A DNA stretch of 64,000 nucleotides, from positions 39,014 through 103,013 of the forward strand of contig JACPYX010000023.1 of the NCBI GenBank assembly GCA_016195815.1, in the 5' to 3' direction. Origin of the DNA: Chloroflexota bacterium. Lineage in GTDB: Bacteria > Chloroflexota > Anaerolineae > Anaerolineales > Villigracilaceae. Under the pieces are notes generated by a model. That model worked only from the letters and a program-made list of their open reading frames with translations, had not been told where the DNA came from and ran no database searches. The position numbers and the translations under genes are program-made. Shown here one piece after another: positions 17,241 to 25,710 of the stretch. Each line of letters opens with the position of its first letter. Position 1 is the stretch's first letter.

Positions 17241-17260
17241 TATGCAATCACATTGTTTAT

Positions 17261-17308
17261 AAGTGATGCAGCGCAAGATACTATCTTGCGCTGCACATCA
17301 GATCACTT
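17261..17308. repeat. two-tier inverted repeat in the gap before the permease gene
   Basis: Inner arms TGCAGCGCAAGATA and TATCTTGCGCTGCA are perfect, separated by a single C. Outer arms AAGTGAT (17261-17267) and ATCACTT (17302-17308) also pair, leaving a bulge on one side. No T-run follows on either strand. The rest of the 340-nt gap (17184-17522) holds only the terminator and no gene I can support. Confidence 0.7.
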
Positions 17309-17522
17309 CCGTTAAGCCACTGCCTTGTTTTTATATCACGGTATGTAAACATTATCCTCGCGATGAACCGGACATGGCTTCTCATTTGTCTGAGCGCGGC
17401 AAAGTCAATTGCAGAAGTTCGCACGCATATAATGTCATACGCGCACCGAGGACTTGCCGGGGGCAGATGTGTTTATGGGTGCCAAACTTTCATTGTAATC
17501 AACAGATAACATCTGCAAGTGA

Positions 17523-19355
17523 TCAGAGTTTCCAAAATAGCGGTACCGCAATCATCAGCGCAATGAAGCAGACGATCGTCAGCATCCAGCCGCTTTTCGC
17601 AAAGTCACGGAATGTGTAATTGGCCGGCGCGATCATGATGATATTGACCGGATGTGAAAGCGGGGTAATGAACGAAATCGAACCGGCAATGGCGGTGACG
17701 AGGGCAACGGCTTGGGGATTCACTCCCAATTGGATCGCGGCGCTGATGGTGATCGGCGCGATAACCAGAGGCGAAATCTGCCCGCCCATCACCTGTGTCA
17801 GTGCGGCGCTCAATAAATATGCGCCTGCAATCAGTCCCATTGCGCCCAGAGGGGCAACCAGCCGGACAACCGCGTCGCCGAAGAGTTGTGCCAGGTTGGT
17901 CTGCACCATTGCATAACTGATTGAGATCGTCCCGGATATCAGGAAAATCGCCCGCCATTTGACCACCCGATAGACTTCATCGGGTTTCATCAACCCAACC
18001 AATAGAACCAATACGGCGGCGGCAAGCATGGCGATCTCAACAGGCATGCCCGCAAACAAGGCGATCAGCGCGCCGATGGAAATGCCCAATGTCAGCGCCA
18101 CCCTGGGAACATCCAGTTCATTCCCATTAGACGCCGTTTCCACAACCACAAAATCATGCTGATCCCTGAGTTCGACAAGTCTCTCAGGCGGTCCCATTAA
18201 TAAAAGCGCGTCACCGGAATGCAGGTCAATGGAAGCAACATCCGTCCGATAACTGCGCTGTTCACGCCATAAGGCAATGGCAATAAACCCGTAATGGTTG
18301 CGAAATTCCAATTCGCGCAGATTTTTTCCCTCCATATTGGAACGCGGCGGCAGGACTACCTCGACAAAGACTGCGTCACGCAACAAAGCGGATATCGCCT
18401 GTGTTGAACGATATACTCGCAAACCGGCTTGCTCCAGTTGCAATGCGCGCTCCTCCCGCCCAATGATCAACAGCACATCGCCCACCCGAATTTTATATGT
18501 CGCATCGCTCGCTGGAAGAACGCGGTTGCCGTGACGGATTCCCAGCACGGCCATACCGAGGCTCTCACCAATGCGTGTTTGACTCAACGGTTTATTCGCG
18601 ATAACAGATTCCGGGGTTACCTCCGCCTCCCAGGTACGTTCCACAATCTGAAATGTTTTCGTCAGTTCATCACTACTCGGATCCATTCTGACTGTGGGAG
18701 GTTCATGGTCGGGCAAAAACCGCCTGCCAAAAAGGGTTAGAAAGAGAAGGCCGATAATGGCTACAAAACCACCTGTTGGAATGAAATCCAGAATGGTGAG
18801 CGGCTGCTGGGGAGGATTTGCCAACCGCAACAATCCGCTGACGATGATGTTCGCTGTGGTGAGATAAGTAGCCGCGCCGCCCAACATCGTGCCATAGGCG
18901 ATCGGGATCAAAAGTTTGCTGGGCTTTATACCCGTACGACGCGAGGCGCTTAATGCACTGGGTAAAAGCAACGCGCCTGCCGCCAGCGTATTCATGAACA
19001 GGGACAATAACGCCGCCGTAAAAGCAAACAAACCGATCAATCTCGGTTCCGATTGGCCGCCAAGCGAGAGAAGTTTTTTTGCAATCCAACGCGTCACACC
19101 ATATTTATCCAGGCAGGCAGTAATAACAAACAAAGCCAGCAAGGCAATCACTTCCGGCGTTCCGAAACCGGTCAGAGCTTTAGATGCCGCGTCAGGCGTA
19201 TTGGCCGGTCCCACCACACCAATACCCAGATATTGGGCAATGCCCAATAAAGCGGCCATGAGCAAAGCGGCTATATCCTCCCGAAGCCGATTCAAGAAAA
19301 CTAAAGTTAAAGGAATAACCAGAACGAGCAAAACAAAAATTTGGGAAAGGGTCAC
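17523..19355 (-). CDS. SLC13-type anion permease with two RCK_C (TrkA-C) domains
   Basis: 610-aa inner-membrane transporter of the divalent anion:Na+ symporter superfamily (sulfate, phosphate or dicarboxylates). The N-terminal membrane half has the LFMNTLAAGALLLP and GGAATYLTT elements. Two cytoplasmic RCK_C domains follow at about residues 230-385 (GNRVLPASDATYKIRVGDVL and LREL...LHSGDALLLMGP), then a second membrane half ending in SFITPLSHPVNIIMIAPANY. The inserted RCK_C pair is characteristic of this family and likely gates transport. The start is a GTG with GGAG 7 nt upstream. Monocistronic in appearance. Substrate cannot be told from sequence; sulfate is possible. Confidence 0.88.
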   Translation of the reverse strand: MTLSQIFVLLVLVIPLTLVFLNRLREDIAALLMAALLGIAQYLGIGVVGPANTPDAASKALTGFGTPEVIALLALFVITACLDKYGVTRWIAKKLLSLGGQSEPRLIGLFAFTAALLSLFMNTLAAGALLLPSALSASRRTGIKPSKLLIPIAYGTMLGGAATYLTTANIIVSGLLRLANPPQQPLTILDFIPTGGFVAIIGLLFLTLFGRRFLPDHEPPTVRMDPSSDELTKTFQIVERTWEAEVTPESVIANKPLSQTRIGESLGMAVLGIRHGNRVLPASDATYKIRVGDVLLIIGREERALQLEQAGLRVYRSTQAISALLRDAVFVEVVLPPRSNMEGKNLRELEFRNHYGFIAIALWREQRSYRTDVASIDLHSGDALLLMGPPERLVELRDQHDFVVVETASNGNELDVPRVALTLGISIGALIALFAGMPVEIAMLAAAVLVLLVGLMKPDEVYRVVKWRAIFLISGTISISYAMVQTNLAQLFGDAVVRLVAPLGAMGLIAGAYLLSAALTQVMGGQISPLVIAPITISAAIQLGVNPQAVALVTAIAGSISFITPLSHPVNIIMIAPANYTFRDFAKSGWMLTIVCFIALMIAVPLFWKL

Positions 19356-19367
19356 GACAATACTCCG

Positions 19368-19835
19368 AACATGGAAGAATTCATTTTTACTTTGGGATGT
19401 AAACCCGCTTCAAGACTCACCCGAGGCTGGTTCTGTTTCGAGAGAGAGCCAAACCCGTCAGATTTCTTGGCATGTTGTTAATTTATACGCCTCTTTGACG
19501 GGATTGAGAGGGCGCAAGAGCCAATACGGTCTGCGGTTGCCATCCGAATCCACTCTCAGACGAGAAAAATGCCTGGGCGCGCGGGGCTCGAAAGATTGCT
19601 GACAAAGTTACACTATGAAAACACCTGCCCGTATTATGACACGATGGCGTGCAAGAGGCCACACCCAATTTAAATTGTTGACCAACGCAACCTAAAGCCC
19701 AGTGCCTTGACTAAAAATCCGCACCGCGAACAAAAAGATAGCAGGCAAACTATGATGGCGGGCAAAGGTGGGAGACACAATTTTTACGGCCACATTATTT
19801 TGCCCACGAACCCACATCAGAAATAAAATATGCCG
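19368..19835. other. intergenic stretch without recognisable gene
   Basis: About 470 nt between the permease start and the attC-like palindrome. Only short open frames exist and none shows family features. Composition changes to more A+T-rich toward the right end. It may be relic DNA flanking the acquired paiB cassette. Confidence 0.5.
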
Positions 19836-19967
19836 GCTAACTAACGGTTTGCGTTAGCTGCGCTGGGGCAGGGGCGGCAAAGCCGTCCAACTAGAAAAAG
19901 GCTAAGGCATGGAAAATGCTTGAGATGTGCGCAGAATCCCCAGCGTCAAGAGCACGCTGTGTTGGGC
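19836..19967 (-). other. attC-like recombination site (integron cassette type) downstream of paiB
   Basis: Read on the minus strand, 19 nt after the paiB stop comes GCCCAAC (matches the RYYYAAC core), then arms CGCTGGGG and CCCCAGCG that pair perfectly (19938-19945 with 19861-19868), a variable centre, and near the far end GTTAG words (GTTAGTT or GTTAGCC) where GTTRRRY is expected. Total span is about 132 nt, within the known 57-141 nt range of attC sites. The right-hand core deviates from consensus at one position, and no integrase is present. Confidence 0.5.
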
Positions 19968-19985
19968 GCTGGATGAATTGAAGAC

Positions 19986-20591
19986 TCACTCGCCTTGCCT
20001 GCGTATTGCTTCCGCGATTACTTTGGAATCTTCATCTCCACGTTTTTCAAGTTCACTGACAATATTCTTGCGTTCTCCTTCGGTCTTTCCTTGACTCAAT
20101 TTATAACCACTATCTATGCGAGTAGCATCCATAGCGAAACCAAAAACGCCTTTGATTTCTTTTTGCACCATGTCTTGTGGAAGTCCTTCGAGACGATAGG
20201 ATGTATTTGATTCGTGGTTTTGCACCAGGCGGCTGAGGACTGAATACAATTCATCGCCTTGAACTTCTCGTGCTTTTCCGTAAACATGCACAATCATGTA
20301 ATCCCAAGTCGGCACATCAACTTCGGTATACCAACGCGCAGAAATATAAGTATGCGCTCCCTGAAAAATAAGCAATGCTTCTTGCCCGCCAAATGTCATT
20401 TTCTGAGGATTTGCGCGTGAGAGATGGCCATAGATTGTCCAGCCGTTTTCAGATTCAACTACTTCGACAGGGGTGTGAGTGGCGATTGGTTTTTCGCCAT
20501 CAAAAGTAACAAGCGCGGCAAAATTATTCTGTTTGAGAAATGCCAGGATTTTTTGACGGTCTTCTTCACGGTAATATTTTGGAATGTACAT
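19986..20591 (-). CDS. paiB: PaiB-family FMN-binding protein
   Basis: 201 aa with the flavin-reductase-like split barrel of the PaiB family (named as negative regulators of sporulation and protease genes in Bacillus). Characteristic text: MYIPKYYREED at the start, IATHTPVEV, SRANPQKM, FQGAHTYISARWY, VPTWDYMIVHVYGKA and ELKG-type KEIKGVFGF, then the C-terminal KLSQGKTEGERKNI helix. A moderate AAGGTG ribosome site precedes the ATG. The gene is visibly more A+T-rich than its neighbours and is followed by an attC-like palindrome, so it looks like an acquired gene cassette. No neighbour suggests a regulon. Confidence 0.9.
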   Translation of the reverse strand: MYIPKYYREEDRQKILAFLKQNNFAALVTFDGEKPIATHTPVEVVESENGWTIYGHLSRANPQKMTFGGQEALLIFQGAHTYISARWYTEVDVPTWDYMIVHVYGKAREVQGDELYSVLSRLVQNHESNTSYRLEGLPQDMVQKEIKGVFGFAMDATRIDSGYKLSQGKTEGERKNIVSELEKRGDEDSKVIAEAIRRQGE

Positions 20592-21005
20592 GGTTGCACC
20601 TTATATGAGTTTGACTTCCCGATTGTCTTTGTCTAAAAATGCTGTTGAAGCCGTGCCGCCACAATTTGTTTAACTAAACCTGCCAATTCACGGATTGCAG
20701 TTTCAACGCGGAGCGCGTGCTTCTTTCTCGCCTAAAAGAAAAACAGCGGGTTCGTCATTACCAGTCCGTGTTAATAGAACGTCACCAAGCGCCGTTTAAT
20801 AACCTTCTTGTTAAATTCTCGACGGATTAAGGATAATCCTTCGGTCTTGCTCCAAATTATCGATGGGCTTCCCGTCAAGTTGTAATATAAGGGTGTTCAA
20901 TGGCTTTGGTTCATGATGAAAATTTGACAAAAGAGGCGTGACTGTGTAAGTTTGGTTTATGCCTAAACAAAACAAGAAGCCACAGTCGCGCCCAAAGTCA
21001 TTATA
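20592..21005. other. intergenic stretch without recognisable gene
   Basis: About 410 nt between paiB and the decayed transposase. A GTTTAAC at 20668-20674 would fit a second attC core boundary on the other side of paiB, but no palindrome accompanies it. A short inverted pair GACTGTG / CACAGTC (around 20940 and 20985) flanks the left side of the transposase remnant. No supported coding region. Confidence 0.4.
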
Positions 21006-21390
21006 CTGTGTGACGAGTTTGCCGCCGATGGCGCTTACGACAAGCGCACAGCGTATGATTGTCTGAACGCACATTCGCCGGATGTGAAGATATTGATTCC
21101 GCCGTGCAAGAATGCGCATATTTGGAAGCACGGCAATTCCAAAGCAAGCGTCTCAAACGCGATGAGAATTTACGCTCCATCCGCAAACACGGACGCAAAG
21201 AATGGAAGAAGAATTCTGGCTATCATATCCGTTCGCTTGCCGAGACACTATGTTTCGCCTGAAGATCATCTTCGGCAATGAATTCTCCGCGCATTTGCTT
21301 GAAACGCAGACTACTCAAGTCTTAGTCTGTTGCGCGGCGCTCAACCGCATGACGCACTTGAGTATGCCCCAAAGCTACAAATTGGCATAA
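21006..21390 (+). pseudogene. decayed IS5-family transposase, C-terminal part
   Basis: Three frames together spell the DDE-transposase end: ADGAYDKRTAYDCL then IPPCKNAHIWKHGNSKA in one frame, DENLRSIRKHGRKEWKK with SGYHIRSLAETL in the next, and MFRLKIIFGNEF then CCAALNRMTHLSMP in a third, ending in TAA at 21390. Two frameshifts and loss of the N-terminal half show that it is dead. The order and motifs match the IS5-type transposases that end in HGRKxWKxxSGYHxRSLAE and RMTxLGMP. No clean terminal inverted repeats could be placed. Confidence 0.8.
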
Positions 21391-21585
21391 CTTTTCCTTC
21401 CGACAAACGCATTGCGTCTACTTTTCGATTTATGCACCAAAGTCCTTTCTTAATTACAAAAATCAGTAGGGCCGGACAAGGCCCGCTGTTCCAAACGGAC
21501 GACCTGTCCGAGACCATAAGTCCAGTGCGTCACTGTATCCCTTTGTGAAAGTTCATAAGTGCCTCCTCCAACGATCCAGTAGCAA

Positions 21586-22545
21586 CTAATCATTCTTTCC
21601 TTGTTCCTTCAACCATTGAAGCATACTACGAACACTTGCTGTTGCCGTGGCGATACTAGTATCCGCCGCGCCATAATAAATGCGCAGCGTGTCACCGTCA
21701 GACGCAAGAGTATAACCACACGGAAAAACAACTTTATCCACGTCCCCAAATTGTTCGTATGGTTCCTCGGGGCCGAACACCCACTCGTCCCCGCGTTTCA
21801 AGCAGCGTTCCGGTTCATTCAGATCAAATAGAGCGAGACCTAATCTGTAAATCGAACCGGATGCGTTTTGCTTCACGCCATGATAGATCATCAACCAGCC
21901 CTCTGTGGTCTCGATCAGCGGAGTGCAGAGGCCGATCTTATTCGCATCCCACCAACCGCCGAGCCGTGCTTCCAGGATTTTCTTGTGCCCACCCCAATGA
22001 TGTAGATCATCAGAATAGGATATCCAGATATTCGCGCTGGTTGCACCCACTGGACGGTGAACCAAAGCCCAACGGCCATCGATCCTGTGTGGCAGGAGCG
22101 CTGCATCCTTGTCTTCTGGCTGCATGATCACACCGTAACGCTCGAAGGAAATAAAATCTTTTGTGAGCGCCAAAGCCACACCCGGACCTCCACTGGCATA
22201 CGCCGTGTGAACGATGGCATACTGACCTAATTCAGGGACATAGGTAATGCGCGGATCTTCAAGTCCCCACAGCTCATCGGGATAGTGTTCCGGGTCAGGC
22301 ATAAAGGTAGGTTTGGAGTCGATCTGCCAGTTATCAACACCATTCGCAGAGCGCGCAGCGCATAAATGGGAGAGACCGCGCCTATCTTCCACACGGCATA
22401 ACAGCAAAGTGGTACCGTCAGCCAGCAAAGTAGCGCCCGGATTAAATACACTATTGACCCGATAGGGCCAGTTGGCGGCTGTTAGAATGGGGTTAAGTTT
22501 GTGGCGTTGAAATAGTTCCGGGGAATGATCGTTCGTCGTGAGCAT
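21586..22545 (-). CDS. glycoside hydrolase family 130 protein (mannoside phosphorylase type)
   Basis: A five-bladed beta-propeller enzyme of about 320 aa. Family markers: NSVFNPGATLL, CRVEDRRGLSHL, WGLEDPRITYV and the blade repeats ending in DKVVFPCGYTL. GH130 members mostly phosphorolyse beta-mannosides, transferring mannose to phosphate. The reading frame opens at 22566, but Met codons at 22551 and 22545 give more natural N-termini (MLTTNDHSPELFQRH). In any case it overlaps the end of the upstream glycosyltransferase gene by about 50 nt, so the two are translationally coupled and likely act on the same mannose-containing oligosaccharide. Which linkage is cut cannot be told. Confidence 0.87.
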   Translation of the reverse strand: MLTTNDHSPELFQRHKLNPILTAANWPYRVNSVFNPGATLLADGTTLLLCRVEDRRGLSHLCAARSANGVDNWQIDSKPTFMPDPEHYPDELWGLEDPRITYVPELGQYAIVHTAYASGGPGVALALTKDFISFERYGVIMQPEDKDAALLPHRIDGRWALVHRPVGATSANIWISYSDDLHHWGGHKKILEARLGGWWDANKIGLCTPLIETTEGWLMIYHGVKQNASGSIYRLGLALFDLNEPERCLKRGDEWVFGPEEPYEQFGDVDKVVFPCGYTLASDGDTLRIYYGAADTSIATATASVRSMLQWLKEQGKND

Positions 22546-24817
22546 GCTCATTAGGGTGACCAACACTTTCTGCTAATCTTAATTCAAGGAGTGACTGGAG
22601 AAAGGCGAGCGTTGACTCTGCGCCTTGATTTTCGTTCGGGCGGTCGGGATGCAGCCCATCGCGACAACCGCCTGTCGTCGGATCATAGACCGGCAAGTGC
22701 AAATCGTTGCGGCCAAGGAACCACTCGAAGGCACAGCGTACATCTTGGTGCCACTTTTTATTTCCAGTGATTCGATAAGCTTCGAGGCAGGCAGAGACCA
22801 TTGCCTGCGCCTCCACCGGCTGTTGGTCAAAACGGGCGCGTTCGCCGCCTTGCGGATAAAAGCCATTGGAGCCAATTGGGACAAAGTGTCTTCCTTCTGT
22901 ATCCGATCGCTGCAAGTCTGCCAGCCAATTGAGAGACTCCAACCCCGCCTCGGTCATTGCAACATTGGGTATGGACTCGCCGCACAAAAGCATGGCATGC
23001 GGCAACGCCGCATTGCAATAGGTCAACCTATCTTCGAACCAGTTCCATCCCGCCGCGCGGTTGTTTTGATACAGCGCCAGCAAGCGACCCGCTAACTCCT
23101 CCTGCACCTGGCTGGCGCGCCGGTCACCGGCAAATCGTCCCAGGTATTCGTGGATGCCAATGAGTGCGAAGGCCCAGGCGCGTGGACTGGTGGTTTCGAG
23201 GATGGCGAGCAGGGATTGTTGGAATACCCGGCTAGCCATGTCATGAAGTGTTGGCGCAGTCGAACGGCCAAGTACAGCGCCCAGCGCCCACAAGGCTCGG
23301 CCGTGGCTGTCATCCGAACCGCTCTCTTCGAGCCAATTCCGCTGGTAATCCATAAAGTTGCGGAAGCGTCTCGTTTCAGAGTTGAAGGCATACCAGGTGA
23401 AGGCAAGATAGCGGGTCGCCAATTCAGCGGCTTCCTTGTTTCCCAATTCGTCCAGGAGCACACTGACCATCAAGGCGCGGGCATTGTCGTCAGTTGTATA
23501 ACCTTCGCGGTAGTTCGGTATTGTAAAAACGGCATGTTGCAATATGCCGGTGTGATCCGTGAGGTGACGCAAGTGATCCAGTTTGAGCGGCGGCAATTCC
23601 CAGGCCCGTTTATCCAAAGGTTTGATCGCGAACTCAGCCGCCGCAAAGTGGTGGTGTTCGGTACGGGCGTGTTCAAAGGTCTCCATATAACGGCGGGCCA
23701 CTTGCGGCCAGATCATGTCCCGACCGAAAAGGTAGGCGCGCTTACGCATGGCGTGGCGTTTTGACTCATTGGCCAATAGGTCAATCACCTGATCGGCCAG
23801 CGCTTGGGGATCACTAAACGGCACCAGCGCGCCGCGCTCATCAGCCAGCATTTCCTCTGCATACCAATAGGGTGTGGATATAACTGCCTTACCGGCTCCG
23901 AGTGTATACGCCAATGTGCCGGATGTAATTTGTGCCGCATCCAGATAGGGCGTGATATAGATATCCGCCGCACTGATAAACTGGTTAAGTTCATCCAATG
24001 CAACAAAGCGGTTATAAAAGATCACATTGCCTTCCACGCCCTTTTCATGAGCCAGCATTTGCAGGGACAGCCGATAGCTTTCGCCTTCGTTCTGTATGAC
24101 ATGGGGATGGGTCGCGCCCACAACGATATACACTACATTGGGGTGTTTCTCCAAAATGGCGGGCAGGGCGGCGATGACATTCTCAATGCCTTTGTTGGGG
24201 GAGAGCAAGCCGAAACTAAGCAAAACACTTTTGCCTTCGACCCCAAACAAATCCTTGTTAAAGCTTGGGTCTACGAATGGGACATCGGGAATACCATGCG
24301 GGATCAGATCGATTTTTTCCGGGGATACGTGATAAACGCTCTGCAGAAATTCAGCCCCCCGTTTGCTCATAACCACCACACGGTCGGACAAAGACACGAT
24401 TTCTTCGAGCACACGGCGCTGATCGGGATTAGGATCCCGCAAGATTGTATGTAACGTTGTGACAATCGGCATACGCAATTCGCGCAGGAGCGTCAGAATA
24501 TAACTGCCTGCCTTTCCTCCGAAGATGCCGTACTCATGCTGCAGAGACACCATGTCCACGTTGTTGATATTCAGGAAATCGGCGGCGCGGCGATACGACT
24601 CGATGTCCTTTTCGGTCAGCTCGAAGCGAACACGCGGCGGGTACTCGTAGCCTGCTTCGGTATCATTGACGGGCAGTGCGATGCAGGCAGTGCCTTTGTA
24701 CTCCTCGGCGACGGCTTCGCAGAGATCGGTGGTGAATGTGGCGATGCCGCACTGGCGTGGCAGGTAATTGCCGATAAAGGCAATCCGCTTGATGATCGAA
24801 TCAGTAATCTGTTTCAT
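22493..24817 (-). CDS. fused GT4 glycosyltransferase / alpha-alpha barrel protein
   Basis: 774 aa. Residues 10-385 form a GT-B glycosyltransferase of family 4 (QCGIATFTTDL at the donor-side loop, SFGLLSPNKGIENVIAALP, and the C-terminal YLDAAQITSGTLAYTLGAGK with an acidic sugar-nucleotide site). Residues 410-755 are a separate alpha-helical domain with GYTTDDNARAL, WFEDRLTYCNAALPHAML, FDQQPVEAQAM and NQGAESTLAF, resembling (alpha/alpha)6 glycosidase-like folds. A GGAG ribosome site precedes the ATG. In other bacteria these modules can be separate genes beside GH130, so the fusion and the coupled GH130 suggest one pathway that builds and remodels a mannoside. The glycan is unknown. Confidence 0.82.
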   Translation of the reverse strand: MKQITDSIIKRIAFIGNYLPRQCGIATFTTDLCEAVAEEYKGTACIALPVNDTEAGYEYPPRVRFELTEKDIESYRRAADFLNINNVDMVSLQHEYGIFGGKAGSYILTLLRELRMPIVTTLHTILRDPNPDQRRVLEEIVSLSDRVVVMSKRGAEFLQSVYHVSPEKIDLIPHGIPDVPFVDPSFNKDLFGVEGKSVLLSFGLLSPNKGIENVIAALPAILEKHPNVVYIVVGATHPHVIQNEGESYRLSLQMLAHEKGVEGNVIFYNRFVALDELNQFISAADIYITPYLDAAQITSGTLAYTLGAGKAVISTPYWYAEEMLADERGALVPFSDPQALADQVIDLLANESKRHAMRKRAYLFGRDMIWPQVARRYMETFEHARTEHHHFAAAEFAIKPLDKRAWELPPLKLDHLRHLTDHTGILQHAVFTIPNYREGYTTDDNARALMVSVLLDELGNKEAAELATRYLAFTWYAFNSETRRFRNFMDYQRNWLEESGSDDSHGRALWALGAVLGRSTAPTLHDMASRVFQQSLLAILETTSPRAWAFALIGIHEYLGRFAGDRRASQVQEELAGRLLALYQNNRAAGWNWFEDRLTYCNAALPHAMLLCGESIPNVAMTEAGLESLNWLADLQRSDTEGRHFVPIGSNGFYPQGGERARFDQQPVEAQAMVSACLEAYRITGNKKWHQDVRCAFEWFLGRNDLHLPVYDPTTGGCRDGLHPDRPNENQGAESTLAFLQSLLELRLAESVGHPNEHAHDERSFPGTISTPQT

Positions 24818-24915
24818 ATCAGTCTTCTCCTTCCAAACGCCCCTGTTATTTGTAATAATCTGATTACCATATGGGGTATCCTCAAGGTTGCGAAACCCAG
24901 CTGAGGAGGCATCCC

Positions 24916-25217
24916 ATGACTACAGACGACATTATTCTACACATCTCCTGCCTTGTGGACGATAGCCTACCCGAGATGCCCAGGCATTCCCAAGCGAAGT
25001 TATATCCTAGTGAATTGGTGGCCTGGGACTGGAACACCATGAATGAACGATAAGCGTTTCAATCCGCTACCTGAAACGAATTCGGCATCGATTGACGGTG
25101 TACATCCCACGGCTAGCTTTTGTTTCGGCCATGTTCAATGTGCTTATGGATTTGTTCCACTTCCTTCATCCCGAGGCCGATCCTTATAAGATGAGCATTG
25201 CCGAGTTTTCACTCTGA
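24916..25217 (+). pseudogene. transposase remnant with large internal deletion
   Basis: The ATG at 24916 opens MTTDDIILHISCLVDDSLPEM... then HSQAKLYPSELVAW, the start of a transposase family that begins (M)TTDDFIIxLFCxVDD and KHPQAxLxPSEVV. It is cut after about 40 residues. From about 25045 another frame gives HRLTVYIPRLAFVSAMFNVL, then LFHFLHPEADPYKMSIAEFSL and a stop, which is that family's C-terminus. The middle several hundred residues are missing and the frames differ, so it is a relic. A GAGGAGG ribosome site survives upstream. Confidence 0.75.
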
Positions 25218-25369
25218 AAACCAGCACCATTGGTTCATAAATTGATAGGTAGCGCAGCTTCAAGTTGCTTTACCTCTTCATACATACTATCCAAGCTTTG
25301 CTCAATTAAGTCAATAATACCATCAATGTTTTCGAGGATTATAGCGGATAAAGATAGCAGTTTTCGTTC
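25218..25369. other. gap with a possible decayed minus-strand gene end
   Basis: On the minus strand a short frame reads LSAIILENIDGIIDLIEQ, then SLDSMYEEVKQLEAALPINL before a stop. It looks like the helical C-terminus of a lost protein. No start or upstream part is recognisable. Confidence 0.3.
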
Positions 25370-25397
25370 TTGACACAAACTTTGACACGCATATAAT
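25370..25397 (+). promoter_or_regulatory. near-consensus sigma-70-type promoter of serS
   Basis: TTGACA at 25370-25375 and TATAAT at 25392-25397 with a 16-nt spacer. It points toward the T-box leader and serS. A second TTGACA lies inside the spacer at 25382-25387. Confidence 0.8.
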
Positions 25398-25440
25398 CAC
25401 CCATAATAAGACTGCGCGAAGACAAGTAATCAGAAAACTA

Positions 25441-25631
25441 TTCAGAGAGCCATCGGGTGTGCGAGATGGTTAGTCCAATGATGAAATCCACTTCGCCTCT
25501 GCCCTCGCAGGAACGAAATTTGTTGTAAGAGGGACGGGTCCGCCCGTTATCGCGAAAGCCGAGGCCGCCATAAGCGGCAAAAGCAGGTGGCACCACGAGA
25601 CGCCCCTCGTCCTGCACATGGACTGGGGCGT
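25441..25631 (+). promoter_or_regulatory. T-box riboswitch controlling serS
   Basis: Stem I opens with AGAGAGCC and contains GGTGTGCGAGATGG. A candidate specifier loop reads GAAATCCACTT with the serine codon TCC at 25487-25489. The T-box core GCAGGTGGCACCACGAG at 25583-25599 pairs with the uncharged tRNA acceptor end. The terminator arms ACGCCCC (25600-25606) and GGGGCGT (25625-25631) follow, then TATTTTATT. Low charged tRNA-Ser would favour antitermination and serS expression. T-boxes are known in Chloroflexota. Confidence 0.88.
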
Positions 25632-25639
25632 ATTTTATT

Positions 25640-25688
25640 CCCTCACCCTTCGCCGCTCTCCCTAAAGGAGAGGGGATGGGGTGAGGGG
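25640..25688 (+). repeat. palindromic repeat (family B) between T-box terminator and serS
   Basis: CCCTCACCC and TCTCC on the left pair with GGAGA and GGGTGAGGG on the right around TAAA. It lies 8 nt beyond the T-box terminator and 22 nt before the serS start, so it adds a second stable stem to the leader. Confidence 0.75.
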
Positions 25689-25710
25689 TTATGCACACGG
25701 AGGTGCAACC

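Noticed and set aside
17263..17619. 118-aa plus-strand open frame in the gap before the permease gene
   Set aside because: It runs through the two-tier inverted repeat, overlaps the end of the minus-strand permease, has no ribosome site and shows no family features.
20811..21131. minus-strand frame over the left side of the transposase relic
   Set aside because: Antisense to the IS5-type remnant; no own family text.
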